From contig NZ_JAMFTQ010000001.1 in NCBI RefSeq assembly GCF_024160105.1, positions 248,001 through 312,000 on the forward strand: a DNA stretch of 64,000 nt, in the 5' to 3' direction. This DNA comes from Corynebacterium stercoris (GTDB lineage: Bacteria > Actinomycetota > Actinomycetes > Mycobacteriales > Mycobacteriaceae). Of the stretch, positions 33,580-42,583 are shown piece after piece. The position numbers were made by a program, and so were the translations under genes. A model generated the notes under the pieces. It saw only the letters and a list, made by a program, of their open reading frames with translations. It was not told the DNA's origin and did no database searches. Numbering within the stretch: the first letter of the stretch is position 1; every line of letters starts with the position of its first letter.

Positions 33580-34698
33580 TTACTCGGCGGCGAGGAGATC
33601 GGTAATGATGCCGTCGATAAGCAAACGCCCCTTTTCCGTCGGCGCGACGCGCTCCCCCGCCGTGAGCAGGCCCGCGCGCGCATGCTTCTCGACGATCGCT
33701 TCCGTCCCGCGCAGCAGCTCCGCCGGCACCCCCTCTCTGAGCCTCAGGCCCAGCATGACCTGCTCGAAGTGGTCCATATCGGGAGTAATGGTCTCGTTGC
33801 CGTCGATAGGCAACTGCCCCTCAGCGAGCATCGCGTTGTAGCGCTCGGGGCGCTTGACGTTGAAGAAGCGGGTCCCGCCGATGTAGCTGTGCGCGCCGGG
33901 GCCCGCGCCCCACCAGCGCCCGCCGCGCCAGTAGATGAGGTTGTGCCGGCACTCGCCGCCCGGGCGCGCCCAGTTGGAGACTTCGTACCAGTCGAAGCCG
34001 GCCGCCTCGAGGGTGTCCGCGATGAGTTCGTAGCGCTCCGCGTACGTGTCCTCCTCCGGCGGGGGCAATTCGCCGCGGCGGATCTTGCGCGCCATGGCGG
34101 TGCCGTCCTCGACAATCAGCGAGTAGGCGCTGACGTGGTCCACCCCGGTGGACAGCACTGCGTCGAGGGTGGCGCGCACGTCGTCGGTGGTCTCGGTCGG
34201 CGTGCCGTAAATCATGTCGAGGTTGACGTGCTCGAAGCCGGCGGCGAGTGCCTCCCTTGCGGCTGCGGTGGCGCGGCCCGGGGTGTGGCGGCGGTCCAGC
34301 ACCTTGAGCACCGGCGTGGAGGCGGACTGCATGCCCAAGCTCACGCGGGTGAAGCCGTGGTCGAGCAGACCCGCGAAGTACTCGGGGCTGGTGGATTCCG
34401 GGTTGGATTCGGTGGTGATCTCCGCGCCCGGCGCGATGCCGAAACTGCCGCGGATGGCGCTTAGGATCCGGCCCAGCCCGTCGGCGCCGAGCAGGCTCGG
34501 GGTGCCGCCGCCAATAAATACAGTGTCCGCGGCGGGGAGCTCATGTTGCTGCGCCGCGAGTGCCAGTTCCCGCTCCAGCGCATCCAGGTAGGCGGCGTGG
34601 GAGGTGTCCACCTCGGTAGGTGTGTAGGTGTTGAAGTCGCAGTAGCCGCAGCGGGTGGCGCAGAACGGTACGTGGACGTAGACGCCGAAGGAATCCAT
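33580..34698 (-). CDS. hemW: Radical SAM heme chaperone HemW (HemN-like)
   Basis: 372 residues. Radical SAM CxxxCxxC motif CATRCGYC near residues 13-20, GGGTPSLL, and a HemN C-terminal domain. The extra N-terminal cysteine-rich start of true coproporphyrinogen dehydrogenase (HemN) is absent, so heme trafficking (HemW) is more likely than heme synthesis. ATG 34698 is 7 nt from a TAGCGT -10 (34706-34711). Directly upstream of hrcA, same strand. Confidence 0.9.
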   Translation of the reverse strand: MDSFGVYVHVPFCATRCGYCDFNTYTPTEVDTSHAAYLDALERELALAAQQHELPAADTVFIGGGTPSLLGADGLGRILSAIRGSFGIAPGAEITTESNPESTSPEYFAGLLDHGFTRVSLGMQSASTPVLKVLDRRHTPGRATAAAREALAAGFEHVNLDMIYGTPTETTDDVRATLDAVLSTGVDHVSAYSLIVEDGTAMARKIRRGELPPPEEDTYAERYELIADTLEAAGFDWYEVSNWARPGGECRHNLIYWRGGRWWGAGPGAHSYIGGTRFFNVKRPERYNAMLAEGQLPIDGNETITPDMDHFEQVMLGLRLREGVPAELLRGTEAIVEKHARAGLLTAGERVAPTEKGRLLIDGIITDLLAAE

Positions 34699-34705
34699 AC
34701 AGGAG

Positions 34706-34711
34706 ACGCTA
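34706..34711 (-). promoter_or_regulatory. -10 element of hemW
   Basis: TAGCGT on the minus strand, 7 nt before ATG 34698, overlapping the end of the 225-aa gene. Confidence 0.4.
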
Positions 34712-35386
34712 CGCGCCCCGGCGGCGGCGCTTCGCAGCCACCTTGGCAACCACCGCGTCGATGCGGGCGCGTTCCTTCAGGAACTCCGGCGGGTTGCCGC
34801 CGCGCATGGTGCGGGTGAACGCCGGGTGGTCCTCGCACACCGTTTCAATCCAGCCCTCGGTAACTGCTTCCACCAGCTCGCCCACGCGGGCATAGAGGTG
34901 CGGCAGGCTCACAGCACCCAGTTCGCGCGCGACCATGTCGGTCTGCTCGAGCGTGTACTCCACCAGCTCGCCGAGGTGCTGCACCACGAGGTCGGTGCGC
35001 CCGGTCAGGGCATCCTGCATCGTCTGCACCGAGAACGGCGCCTGCAGGGGGAAGAGGTCCTCCAGGCCCTCGGCATCGAGCAGCTCCGGCTCCGGGATCT
35101 TCTCCTCGGGGCCGGCGGAGGCGGACAGCACGCCGGCGCGCATGCCGGACGTCAGTGCCTGGCGCAGGCCGATCAGCTCGCCGACGACGCGGCGCGCGTC
35201 CTGGCGGGCATCATCCACGATCTCAGAAAATTCGGCGAGGCAGTCGTCCGCAAGCTCACCGTCGTAATCCGCGATGGCCTCCGCGATGTGCTCGGTGTAT
35301 TCCGCGACCTCGTCGCCGATGTTGTAGATCTCCTGGGTGAGCTCGCGGTGACGCAGCATGGCGGCAGTCTTGTGCACGCGGGACAC
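34709..35386 (-). CDS. Conserved helical protein of unknown function
   Basis: 225 residues, soluble, strongly acidic and almost all alpha-helical, with a basic Arg/Lys-rich end (AAKRRRRGA). No signal, membrane span or known motif; helical repeats suggest a coiled-coil or bundle. It sits 10 bp upstream of hemW and downstream of the acyl-CoA ligase on the same strand. GTG 35386 is the longest start (a GGGGG tract touches it); ATG 35359 is an alternative. Confidence 0.6.
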   Translation of the reverse strand: MSRVHKTAAMLRHRELTQEIYNIGDEVAEYTEHIAEAIADYDGELADDCLAEFSEIVDDARQDARRVVGELIGLRQALTSGMRAGVLSASAGPEEKIPEPELLDAEGLEDLFPLQAPFSVQTMQDALTGRTDLVVQHLGELVEYTLEQTDMVARELGAVSLPHLYARVGELVEAVTEGWIETVCEDHPAFTRTMRGGNPPEFLKERARIDAVVAKVAAKRRRRGA

Positions 35387-35460
35387 CCCCTAGGTCGAGA
35401 TCGTTAGCTACGGGGCAATGCTATGCGACGTCTCCGCGCCCGCCCCGCCGCCACGCCGAG

Positions 35461-37299
35461 CTAGCGCTGGTACAGCTTGTCGATGTCCTCCTGGAAGCGC
35501 TGGAACACTACGTTGCGCTTGACCTTCATCGTCGGCGTCATCTCGTCGTTCTGCTCGGAGAGGTCGCGGTCCAGGATGCGGAACTTCTTGATGGCCTCTG
35601 CGCGCGACACGGTGGCGTTGGCCATGTTGATCGCGTCCTGCACCTCCGCGCGCAGCGCCGGATCCTGGGCCAGCTCGGAGGTCTTGCGATTTGCCGGGAT
35701 GTTGCGGTTGGCCTTCCAGCGCTTCAGCTCCTCCTCGTCCAGCGTCACCAGCACGCCGATGAACGGCTTGCCGTCGCCGACCACGAGCGCGTTGGAGATC
35801 AGCGGGTCCTGGCGGATGATCTCCTCCATCGGCCCCGGTGAGACGTTCTTGCCGCCGGCGGTGACAATGAGGTCCTTCTTGCGGCCCGTGATGCTCACGA
35901 AACCGTCCTCATCAACCTCGCCGAGGTCGCCGGTGTTGAACCAGCCGTCGTCGAAAGCCTCTTCGGTCGCCTCCGGGTTGCCCCAGTACTTGGTGAACAC
36001 GCCCGGGCCCTTGAACTCGATCTCTCCGTCGTCGTTGATGCGCACCGAGTAGCCGTTGACCGGCTGGCCGACGGTGCCGATCTTGTGCGAGTGCTTGTTG
36101 TTCACGCAGCACGCTGCGGCGGTCTCGGTCAGCCCGTAGCCCTCGTAGATCGGCACACCCATGCCGCGGAAGAAGTGGCTCAGATCGGTGCTCATCGCGC
36201 TGCCGCCGGTGATGCCGTACCACACCGACCCACCGATGGCTTCCTTGATCTTGGAGTACACCAGCTTGTCGAAGATCTTCAGCTTGGCCTTCTGCACGCG
36301 CGACGGCCCCTCCGGCGTATCCAGCGCCTTCGAGTACTCGATTGCGGCCTTTTCCGCTTCCAGGAACATTCGCTTGCCGACGGCACTCCCGTCCGCCGCC
36401 TTGTTGTACGCCCCGTCGCGCACCTTCTCGAACACGCGCGGCACACCGAGCACCAGGTGCGGGCGCACGCGCTGCAGCTCAACCGTCAGCGTGGAGGTGT
36501 CGGACCAGTGCGTTTGCATTGCGCCGGAGATCGTCCACGCGATGGCCACGGCGCGCTGCAGCACGTGCGCCAGCGGCAAAAACGTCACCATGCGCTGGCC
36601 CGGGTAGGACACCTTGCCGATCTCGTTCTCCAGCAGCGCCCACGCCTGGTACGCCCAGTTGCCGTGGGTGATCTCGACACCCTTCGGGCGGCCGGTGGTG
36701 CCGGAGGTGTACACGATGGAGGCGAGGTGGTCCTGGCGAATGGCCGCAACGCGTTCGTCGACACGCGCCTGCGGCACGTCCCTGCCCTCGAACTTAATCG
36801 TCTCCACCCCGGCCGAGTTGAATTCGTAGATGCGCTGCAGCTGCGACGGGGAATCGTGGAACTGGGCCTTGCCGTGCTCGTCGCGCAGGAACGGGCCCAT
36901 GAGCTGCGTGTGGTCGCGGGTTTCGGTGAACGCGATTTTCGCGCCGGAGTCTTCGAGGATCCACTGGATCTGGTGGAGGGAGCTCGTCGGGTAGACCGGC
37001 ACGGAAGCGGCGCCCGCGGCCCAGACGGCGAAGTCCACCAGCTGCCACTCGTAGCGGGTGTTGGAGAGGATGGCGACGCGGTCCCCCGGCTCCACACCGG
37101 CGGCAATGAGGCCCTTGGCTACGTCGTAGACCTCCTGGAGGAATTCGCCTGCGGTGACGTTGACCCACTCGTAGTTGCGGGGACGCGAGAAGAGCACAAT
37201 GTGCGGCTTTTCCGTGCACAGGTCGACAAGGCGACGCATGCAGTTGTCAGTGTCGCTGAGGGAAAAACCTAACTCTGTGGAGTAACTCTTCGACGGCAT
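35461..37299 (-). CDS. Long-chain fatty-acid--CoA ligase (FadD15-like)
   Basis: 612 residues, ANL superfamily. AMP-binding signature YTSGTTGRPKGVEIT near residues 210-225, GYGLTETAAACCV, and the hinge/A8 region WFNTGDLGEVDEDGFVSITGRKKDLIVTAGGKNVSP. Activates fatty acids to acyl-CoA. It most resembles the FadD15 group, which is found in actinobacterial lipid metabolism. ATG 37299 is 8 nt from TAAAAT (37308-37313). Confidence 0.93.
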   Translation of the reverse strand: MPSKSYSTELGFSLSDTDNCMRRLVDLCTEKPHIVLFSRPRNYEWVNVTAGEFLQEVYDVAKGLIAAGVEPGDRVAILSNTRYEWQLVDFAVWAAGAASVPVYPTSSLHQIQWILEDSGAKIAFTETRDHTQLMGPFLRDEHGKAQFHDSPSQLQRIYEFNSAGVETIKFEGRDVPQARVDERVAAIRQDHLASIVYTSGTTGRPKGVEITHGNWAYQAWALLENEIGKVSYPGQRMVTFLPLAHVLQRAVAIAWTISGAMQTHWSDTSTLTVELQRVRPHLVLGVPRVFEKVRDGAYNKAADGSAVGKRMFLEAEKAAIEYSKALDTPEGPSRVQKAKLKIFDKLVYSKIKEAIGGSVWYGITGGSAMSTDLSHFFRGMGVPIYEGYGLTETAAACCVNNKHSHKIGTVGQPVNGYSVRINDDGEIEFKGPGVFTKYWGNPEATEEAFDDGWFNTGDLGEVDEDGFVSITGRKKDLIVTAGGKNVSPGPMEEIIRQDPLISNALVVGDGKPFIGVLVTLDEEELKRWKANRNIPANRKTSELAQDPALRAEVQDAINMANATVSRAEAIKKFRILDRDLSEQNDEMTPTMKVKRNVVFQRFQEDIDKLYQR

Positions 37300-37307
37300 A
37301 AACGGCT

Positions 37308-37313
37308 ATTTTA
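37308..37313 (-). promoter_or_regulatory. -10 element of the acyl-CoA ligase gene
   Basis: TAAAAT on the minus strand, 8 nt before ATG 37299. Confidence 0.45.
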
Positions 37314-37348
37314 CCCCTGGCCCCGCGCGCAGCCACCCGGAAGTTGGC

Positions 37349-37354
37349 TAAGCT
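37349..37354 (+). promoter_or_regulatory. -10 element of malQ
   Basis: TAAGCT, 8 nt before GTG 37363 (11 nt before ATG 37366); favours the GTG as a leaderless start. Confidence 0.35.
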
Positions 37355-37362
37355 CGCCTGTT

Positions 37363-39495
37363 GTGATGAACGGGGAACTTCTGCTCCAGCTCGCCGAGGC
37401 CTACGGCTTCGGCACCAGCTACCGCGCCTCGAACGGGCTGATCACAGCCCCACCCGAGCGCTCCTACGTCAAGCTGCTCCGCGCCTTGGGGCTTCCGCTT
37501 TCCGACGAACCGACGGACGAGGAACTCCAGTTCCACCTCCAAGCCCGCCGCCTGGAGCAGGCGACGCGGCCGCTGCCGGCCTGCGTTGTCGCCCCTGAGG
37601 GCGAGGAGCGTCACTTCAACGTCCACGTCCACGACGGCCACCCGGCGCACTGCTGGATCAAGCTGGAGGACGGCTCGTCGCGCGACGCCTACCAGGACGA
37701 GAATTGGGCCGCCCCGGTCACGGCCGAGGACGGCACCGTGTGGGGCGAGGCGACATTCCACGTCCCGGGCGATCTGCCCGTCGGCTGGCACGAGCTGCAC
37801 CTGGAATCGGACAACTTTGAGGCCTCCTGCACGCTGCTCGTTGTGCCGGATACGTTGAGCTCCAACCAGGAGTACATCCACAACCCGGTGTGGGGCGTCA
37901 TGGCCCAGCTGTACTCGGTGCGCTCCGAGCAGTCCTGGGGTGTGGGCGGCTTCGAGGACCTCGGCCGCCTGGCAGAGGTGGTCGCCGCGGAGGGCGCAGA
38001 TTACCTGCTGATCAACCCTGTCCACGCTGCGCAGCCGATCCCGCCGGTGGAGGATTCTCCTTACCTGCCCACCTCGCGCCGTTTCGTGAACCCGATCTAC
38101 ATCTCCGTCGAAGCGGTGCCGGAATTCCAGCGCCTCGACGAGGAGACCCGCGCCGAGATCGCCGAGCTGGTCGCACCGCTGAAAGTGATGAACACCACGA
38201 ACGAGCCGCTCGACCGCAACACGGTCTTCGGCGTCAAGCTCGACGTGCTGCGCGAGCTGTTCTACATCGCCGCCGAGGACGAGGAACGCTCCCACGGTTT
38301 CGAGCTCTTCATCGCGGATGAGGGCGAGGGCCTCGAGGAGTTCGCCCGCTGGTGCGCCGAGCGCGCCGCCGACGCGGAAACCTCCCGCCACGGTGTCGAC
38401 GGGGACTTGGAGGAGACCACCCGCTTCTACATGTGGCTGCAGTTCATCGCGGATGAGCAGCGCCGCATCGCCCAGGAGAAGGCGCTGGCCGCGGGCATGC
38501 AGATCGGCATCATGACCGACCTCGCGGTGGGCATCCACCCGGACGGCGCGGATGCCGCGACGCTCGCCGACGTCCTCGTCGCCGACGCGTCCGTGGGCGC
38601 CCCGCCGGACCAGTACTCCCAGCAGGGCCAGGACTGGTCCCAGCCGCCGTGGGACCCGCAAGCGCTCGCCGAGGCCGGGTATGGCCCGTGGCGCGACCTG
38701 CTGCGCACTGTGCTGCGTCACTCCGGAGGCATCCGCGTCGACCACGTGCTCGGCCTCTTCCGCCTCTTCTGGCTGCCGCGCATGGACACGCCTGCCGACG
38801 GCGCGTATATGAACTACGACTTCGAGGCGATGGTCGGCGTGCTCGTGCTCGAGGCTGAGCGCGCCGGCGCGGTCGTCGTGGGCGAGGACCTGGGCACCTT
38901 CGAGCCGTGGGTCCAGGACGTGCTGCGCGACAAGGGCATCTTGGGCACCACCGTGCTCTGGTTCGAATCAACCCCGTGGGATAACTCCCCGTTGCCGTCG
39001 GATCAATACCGCAACCTGTCGCTCACCGCCGTCGGCACGCATGACCTGCCGCCCACGGCCGGCTACCTCAAGGGTGCGCACAACGCTTTGCGCCACGACC
39101 TGGGGCTGGTGCAGGAATCGCTGGATGAGCTCAACGCGAACGACGCGGTGTGGATCAGCCAGGTGCTGCGCGCCGCTCAGGCGGAGGGCGCGTTCGGCGG
39201 CACGACGCTCGAGGACGTGGACTTCCTCGACCGCGACCTGGGCGAGTACGAGGACACCGAGGCACTGCTCGTGGGGCTCACCCGCTTCATCGCGTCCACC
39301 CCGTCCGCGATGACCTGCACGAACCTGGTTGACATGGTGGGCGACGAGCGGATTCAGAACCAGCCGGGCACAAATTCGGAGCAGTACTCGAACTGGTGCA
39401 TTCCGCTGACCGACGCACGCGGCAACGCCGTGCTCATCGAGCACCTCGCCGAGTCCGACCTGTTCCACAAGGTGGCGCAGGCGTCCCGCCGCTAG
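37363..39495 (+). CDS. malQ: 4-alpha-glucanotransferase (amylomaltase, GH77)
   Basis: 710 residues, the long corynebacterial/mycobacterial type with a ~160-residue N-terminal beta domain. GH77 catalytic parts: SRRFVNPIYIS, the nucleophile in GIRVDHVLGLFRLFW, and the acid/base in VVGEDLGTFEPWV. Moves glucan chains between maltodextrins and releases glucose; works with treS and maltokinase elsewhere in the window on maltose pools. Start GTG 37363 or ATG 37366. Confidence 0.95.
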   Translation: MMNGELLLQLAEAYGFGTSYRASNGLITAPPERSYVKLLRALGLPLSDEPTDEELQFHLQARRLEQATRPLPACVVAPEGEERHFNVHVHDGHPAHCWIKLEDGSSRDAYQDENWAAPVTAEDGTVWGEATFHVPGDLPVGWHELHLESDNFEASCTLLVVPDTLSSNQEYIHNPVWGVMAQLYSVRSEQSWGVGGFEDLGRLAEVVAAEGADYLLINPVHAAQPIPPVEDSPYLPTSRRFVNPIYISVEAVPEFQRLDEETRAEIAELVAPLKVMNTTNEPLDRNTVFGVKLDVLRELFYIAAEDEERSHGFELFIADEGEGLEEFARWCAERAADAETSRHGVDGDLEETTRFYMWLQFIADEQRRIAQEKALAAGMQIGIMTDLAVGIHPDGADAATLADVLVADASVGAPPDQYSQQGQDWSQPPWDPQALAEAGYGPWRDLLRTVLRHSGGIRVDHVLGLFRLFWLPRMDTPADGAYMNYDFEAMVGVLVLEAERAGAVVVGEDLGTFEPWVQDVLRDKGILGTTVLWFESTPWDNSPLPSDQYRNLSLTAVGTHDLPPTAGYLKGAHNALRHDLGLVQESLDELNANDAVWISQVLRAAQAEGAFGGTTLEDVDFLDRDLGEYEDTEALLVGLTRFIASTPSAMTCTNLVDMVGDERIQNQPGTNSEQYSNWCIPLTDARGNAVLIEHLAESDLFHKVAQASRR

Positions 39496-39497
39496 AG

Positions 39498-39638
39498 CTA
39501 CAACGCCCCGACGATCGCGGCCACGATCACCAGGGCGATGAGCACCCACATGACCTGGGTGACTCGCGACCTGGGATACTTGCGCTGCGCTTTCGGCAGT
39601 TCTTGATCGCGGCGGCGCAGCTCTTCGGGGTTAGCCAT
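39498..39638 (-). CDS. Small single-span membrane protein
   Basis: 46 residues: a charged N-terminus (MANPEELRRRDQELPKAQRK) and one C-terminal hydrophobic helix (VMWVLIALVIVAAIVGAL), then stop. Convergent with malQ (2-bp gap). ATG 39638 is 8 nt after TACGAT (39647-39652), which lies over the last codons of the protease gene. No family name known to me. The match of start spacing, topology and compact fit between two genes makes it likely real. Confidence 0.65.
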   Translation of the reverse strand: MANPEELRRRDQELPKAQRKYPRSRVTQVMWVLIALVIVAAIVGAL

Positions 39639-39644
39639 AGGTCG

Positions 39645-40586
39645 CTATCGTAGACCACCCAGCACGGCACCCGCCGCGGCGGCCAGAATGCCGAGGACCG
39701 CCACGATGCCGACGATGATGCCCGCGATCTTCCCCGCATCGCCGGCTTCCTCCGGCAGGCGCTGCTTCACGGGGGGCTGCACCGGGTCGCTGTCCCCATA
39801 TTCCGCACCCGGGACGTCTGCCTCCACGTCCTCCGGGTTGACCACGAGGTTCGGGATCATCGAGCGTCCGTAGCGCTCGAGCATGCGGGCGACCTGCTCG
39901 TTCTGCAAACGGGCACCGTCACCCAACGTCGTGGCGCGCTCGAGGCCCACCAGCGGGTTGTCGTTCGCGTCCGGGATCCAGCTCAGGCCGGAGAGCACGC
40001 CGACCGTGCCCTTGCCGGGCACGTACACCGGGCCGCCGGAGTCGCCGAAATCGGAAGCGACCGGTGCGTCGAAGAAGAAGGAGCTGCCGATCTTGCCCAC
40101 GAGCTTGCCGCAGGAGGCCTTCGCCTGGGCACCGTGGGTGGCATAGCCGTGGTAGCAGATCTTCTCGCCGATGTTGACCTGCTCCACCCTGATGAAGTTC
40201 TCGCCGTAACCGTTCGGGCCGAGGCGCACGTTGTCGTACCACTCGATCACGGCCCAATCGTTGGAAAACTGGTCTGCGTCGAACTTCTTGGATGGCCGCA
40301 GCACACCCGCGGCGTGCGGGTAGACGTTGCCGGCGCGATCCGTGAGGAACACCTTCTCGCCGTCCCGGCCGCAGTGCGCGGCGGTGTAGCTCACACCGTC
40401 CTCGTGATCGTTGTAGCCGATGGTGCACTCGGAGCCTTCCCGCTCCTTGTAGCGGTCTTCGATGAAGATCTTCCAACCCTGGTTGGCGGTGTACTGCGGG
40501 GCGGGGGCGGCATCGGCGGGAACAACGGCGACGACAGGGGCGGCAAGGGCGCAGGCGACAGCTGCGGCGGCGAGGCGGGGGCGCAT
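39645..40586 (-). CDS. Secreted, membrane-anchored trypsin-like serine protease
   Basis: 313 residues. Signal peptide (cut near A-D-A-A, residue ~27), chymotrypsin-fold protease with catalytic His in YTAAHCG, Asp in SNDWAVIEW and Ser in DFGDSGGPV, and two Cys pairs. A Pro/Glu linker leads to a C-terminal membrane span (about residues 286-310, KIAGIIVGIVAVLGILAAAAGAV). This predicts a surface-tethered protease with the catalytic domain outside. ATG 40586 is 7 nt from TAAGTT (40594-40599). Confidence 0.88.
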   Translation of the reverse strand: MRPRLAAAAVACALAAPVVAVVPADAAPAPQYTANQGWKIFIEDRYKEREGSECTIGYNDHEDGVSYTAAHCGRDGEKVFLTDRAGNVYPHAAGVLRPSKKFDADQFSNDWAVIEWYDNVRLGPNGYGENFIRVEQVNIGEKICYHGYATHGAQAKASCGKLVGKIGSSFFFDAPVASDFGDSGGPVYVPGKGTVGVLSGLSWIPDANDNPLVGLERATTLGDGARLQNEQVARMLERYGRSMIPNLVVNPEDVEADVPGAEYGDSDPVQPPVKQRLPEEAGDAGKIAGIIVGIVAVLGILAAAAGAVLGGLR

Positions 40587-40593
40587 ACCGCAG

Positions 40594-40599
40594 AACTTA
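40594..40599 (-). promoter_or_regulatory. -10 element of the surface protease gene
   Basis: TAAGTT on the minus strand, 7 nt before ATG 40586 and overlapping the end of the M3 peptidase gene. Confidence 0.35.
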
Positions 40600-42558
40600 A
40601 TTCATAAGTTCGCTGCCCGCGAGGCCTCGGCGCACCAACAGCGGGCGCGTATCTTTGTCGCGCCCGCGGAAGTCGCGGTACGCCTCCGCGTAATCGCGCG
40701 ACGCACCGACGGCCAGCACCGTGTCGCGGAACTTCTGGCCGGTCTCGCGGGTGATGCCCTGCTCCTCCACCAGCGTGTAGCCGTCGGCGTCGAGCGCCTC
40801 GGCCCACAGGTAGGAGTAGTAGCCGGCGGAGTAGCCGCCGCCGAAGATGTGGTTGAACCAGCTGGAGCGGTAGCGCGGCTCTAGGCCTTCCACGTCGAGG
40901 CCGACCTCGCGCAGCGCTTCCGCCTCGAACGCCTCGATGTCCTGGGGCACCTCGTCTTCCAGCGAGTGCCAGGCCAAGTCGATGGCGGAGGCGGCGAGGT
41001 ACTCAGCCGTCGCAAAGCCTTGCCCGAACTGGCGCGCCTCGCGCACGGCGTCGAGCAGCTCGTCGGGGATCACCTCGCCGGTGTCCACGTGGCGGGCGTA
41101 GTTGCGCACGATCTCCGGCGCGAACGCGTAGTTCTCGTTGATCTGGCTGGGGAATTCCACCCAGTCGCGCGGCACGTTGGTGCCGGAGAGGGATGGGTAG
41201 CGGACGTCGGAAAGCAAGCCGTGCAGCGCGTGGCCGAACTCGTGGAACATGGTGGTCACGTCGTCGATGGTGAGCAGCTCGCTGCTGATGCTCATGACGT
41301 TGACCACCACCGGCTTCGTGCCGCGCAGGCGGGACTGCTCCATGAAGGTGCTCATCCAGGCGCCGCCGCGTTTCGACGGTCGCGCCGAGTAATCCGTCAG
41401 CAGCAGGCCGATGCCGGTGCCGTCCGCCTCCTTGACCTCCCACACGTCGACGTCGTCGCGGTAGCCTGCGAGGTCCTCCCGGCGGATCACGTCGATGCCG
41501 TAGAGGATCTTGGCGGCGTGGAAGACGCCGTCGACAAGCACCTGCTCCCTGGGGAAATACTTGCGCAGCTCGGCCTCGTTGAAGTCCAGCTCGGCCTCGC
41601 GGCGACGGGCCTCAAAGTACGGCCAGTCGGCGCCGTCGATGTCGTGGCCGGCGAGCTCCGCGGCGAGCTTGCGCTCCGCCTCGGCGTTCGCGGCTGCGGC
41701 GGGGGCCAGATCCGCCACCAGCGCGCGGGCCGCGTCGGCGGTGCCGGCGGTCTCCTCCGCGATGATGTAATCGGCGTGCGTCGTAAAACCCAGCAGCTTC
41801 GCGCGTTCTTGGCGCAGCGCGACGGACTCCAGAATCACGTCACGGTTGGATTCCACGCCGCGGGCGCGGGAGGCGTCGAAGAGCTTCTTGCGGGACTCGG
41901 CGTTGGTGAGCTCGGCCTGCAGCGACTGCGTCGTGGGCAGCTCGATCGGCACCTTGTACGCGCCGTCCTCCGCGAAGGCCTCGAGCTGGGCGTCGCTCAA
42001 GCCGTCCAGCTCCTCGCGCGTGAAGGTCACCGCGAGCTCCTTCGTGTCGGCGAGCAGGTTGCGGCCGAACAGCTCCGACAGCTCGGACAGGCGCTGGTTG
42101 ATTTCCTGCAGGCGGGTCTTGCCGGCCGCGTCCAGCTTCGCGCCGCGGCGCTCGAAGCGGCGCAGCAGTAAATCGTGCAGGCGGCGGGACTCCTCGTCGT
42201 CCGGCGGGGTGACCTGCGTGAGGCGGCGGTACAGCTCCTCGTTCTGGTAGATCGAGTCGGTGTGCGCGGAAAGCTTCGGCACGATGCGGTCCGCCACCTC
42301 GTCGAACTCGTCGGTGGCGTCGGTGCCCTGCAGGTTGAAGAACCAGGACAACACGCGGTCCAGGTCTTGGCCGGCGAGCTCGAACGCCTCGACCGTGTTC
42401 GCCCAGGTCGGGGTGTCCTCGGTGAGGATGTCCGAGATCTCCGCGGCATGGGTGTGCAGCGCCTGATCGAAGGCGGGCTCCACGTGCTCCAGGCGGATGT
42501 TGGCGAAATCCGGGAGCTGGTACGGCAGGGTCGAGGGCGAAAGCAAGGGGTTAAGCAT
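40597..42558 (-). CDS. M3-family oligopeptidase (peptidyl-dipeptidase Dcp / oligopeptidase A type)
   Basis: 653 residues. Zinc metallopeptidase with FHEFGHALHG (HExxH) near residue 440, a downstream Glu ligand in ENYAFAPEI-type context, and the C-terminal FGGGYSAGYYSYLWAEALDAD block. No signal peptide, so it degrades short peptides in the cytoplasm. ATG 42558 is 8 nt after the minus-strand TATACA -10. The protease gene lies 10 bp downstream. Confidence 0.93.
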   Translation of the reverse strand: MLNPLLSPSTLPYQLPDFANIRLEHVEPAFDQALHTHAAEISDILTEDTPTWANTVEAFELAGQDLDRVLSWFFNLQGTDATDEFDEVADRIVPKLSAHTDSIYQNEELYRRLTQVTPPDDEESRRLHDLLLRRFERRGAKLDAAGKTRLQEINQRLSELSELFGRNLLADTKELAVTFTREELDGLSDAQLEAFAEDGAYKVPIELPTTQSLQAELTNAESRKKLFDASRARGVESNRDVILESVALRQERAKLLGFTTHADYIIAEETAGTADAARALVADLAPAAAANAEAERKLAAELAGHDIDGADWPYFEARRREAELDFNEAELRKYFPREQVLVDGVFHAAKILYGIDVIRREDLAGYRDDVDVWEVKEADGTGIGLLLTDYSARPSKRGGAWMSTFMEQSRLRGTKPVVVNVMSISSELLTIDDVTTMFHEFGHALHGLLSDVRYPSLSGTNVPRDWVEFPSQINENYAFAPEIVRNYARHVDTGEVIPDELLDAVREARQFGQGFATAEYLAASAIDLAWHSLEDEVPQDIEAFEAEALREVGLDVEGLEPRYRSSWFNHIFGGGYSAGYYSYLWAEALDADGYTLVEEQGITRETGQKFRDTVLAVGASRDYAEAYRDFRGRDKDTRPLLVRRGLAGSELMN

Positions 42559-42566
42559 GGGCCCAC

Positions 42567-42576
42567 TGTATAGAAT
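42567..42576. promoter_or_regulatory. Overlapping divergent -10 elements (M3 peptidase and esterase)
   Basis: Minus strand TATACA (42572-42567) is 8 nt before ATG 42558. Plus strand TAGAAT (42571-42576) is 7 nt before ATG 42584. The two start codons are only 25 bp apart, so both transcripts are likely leaderless and compete for one RNA polymerase site. Confidence 0.5.
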
Positions 42577-42583
42577 CCGCCTC

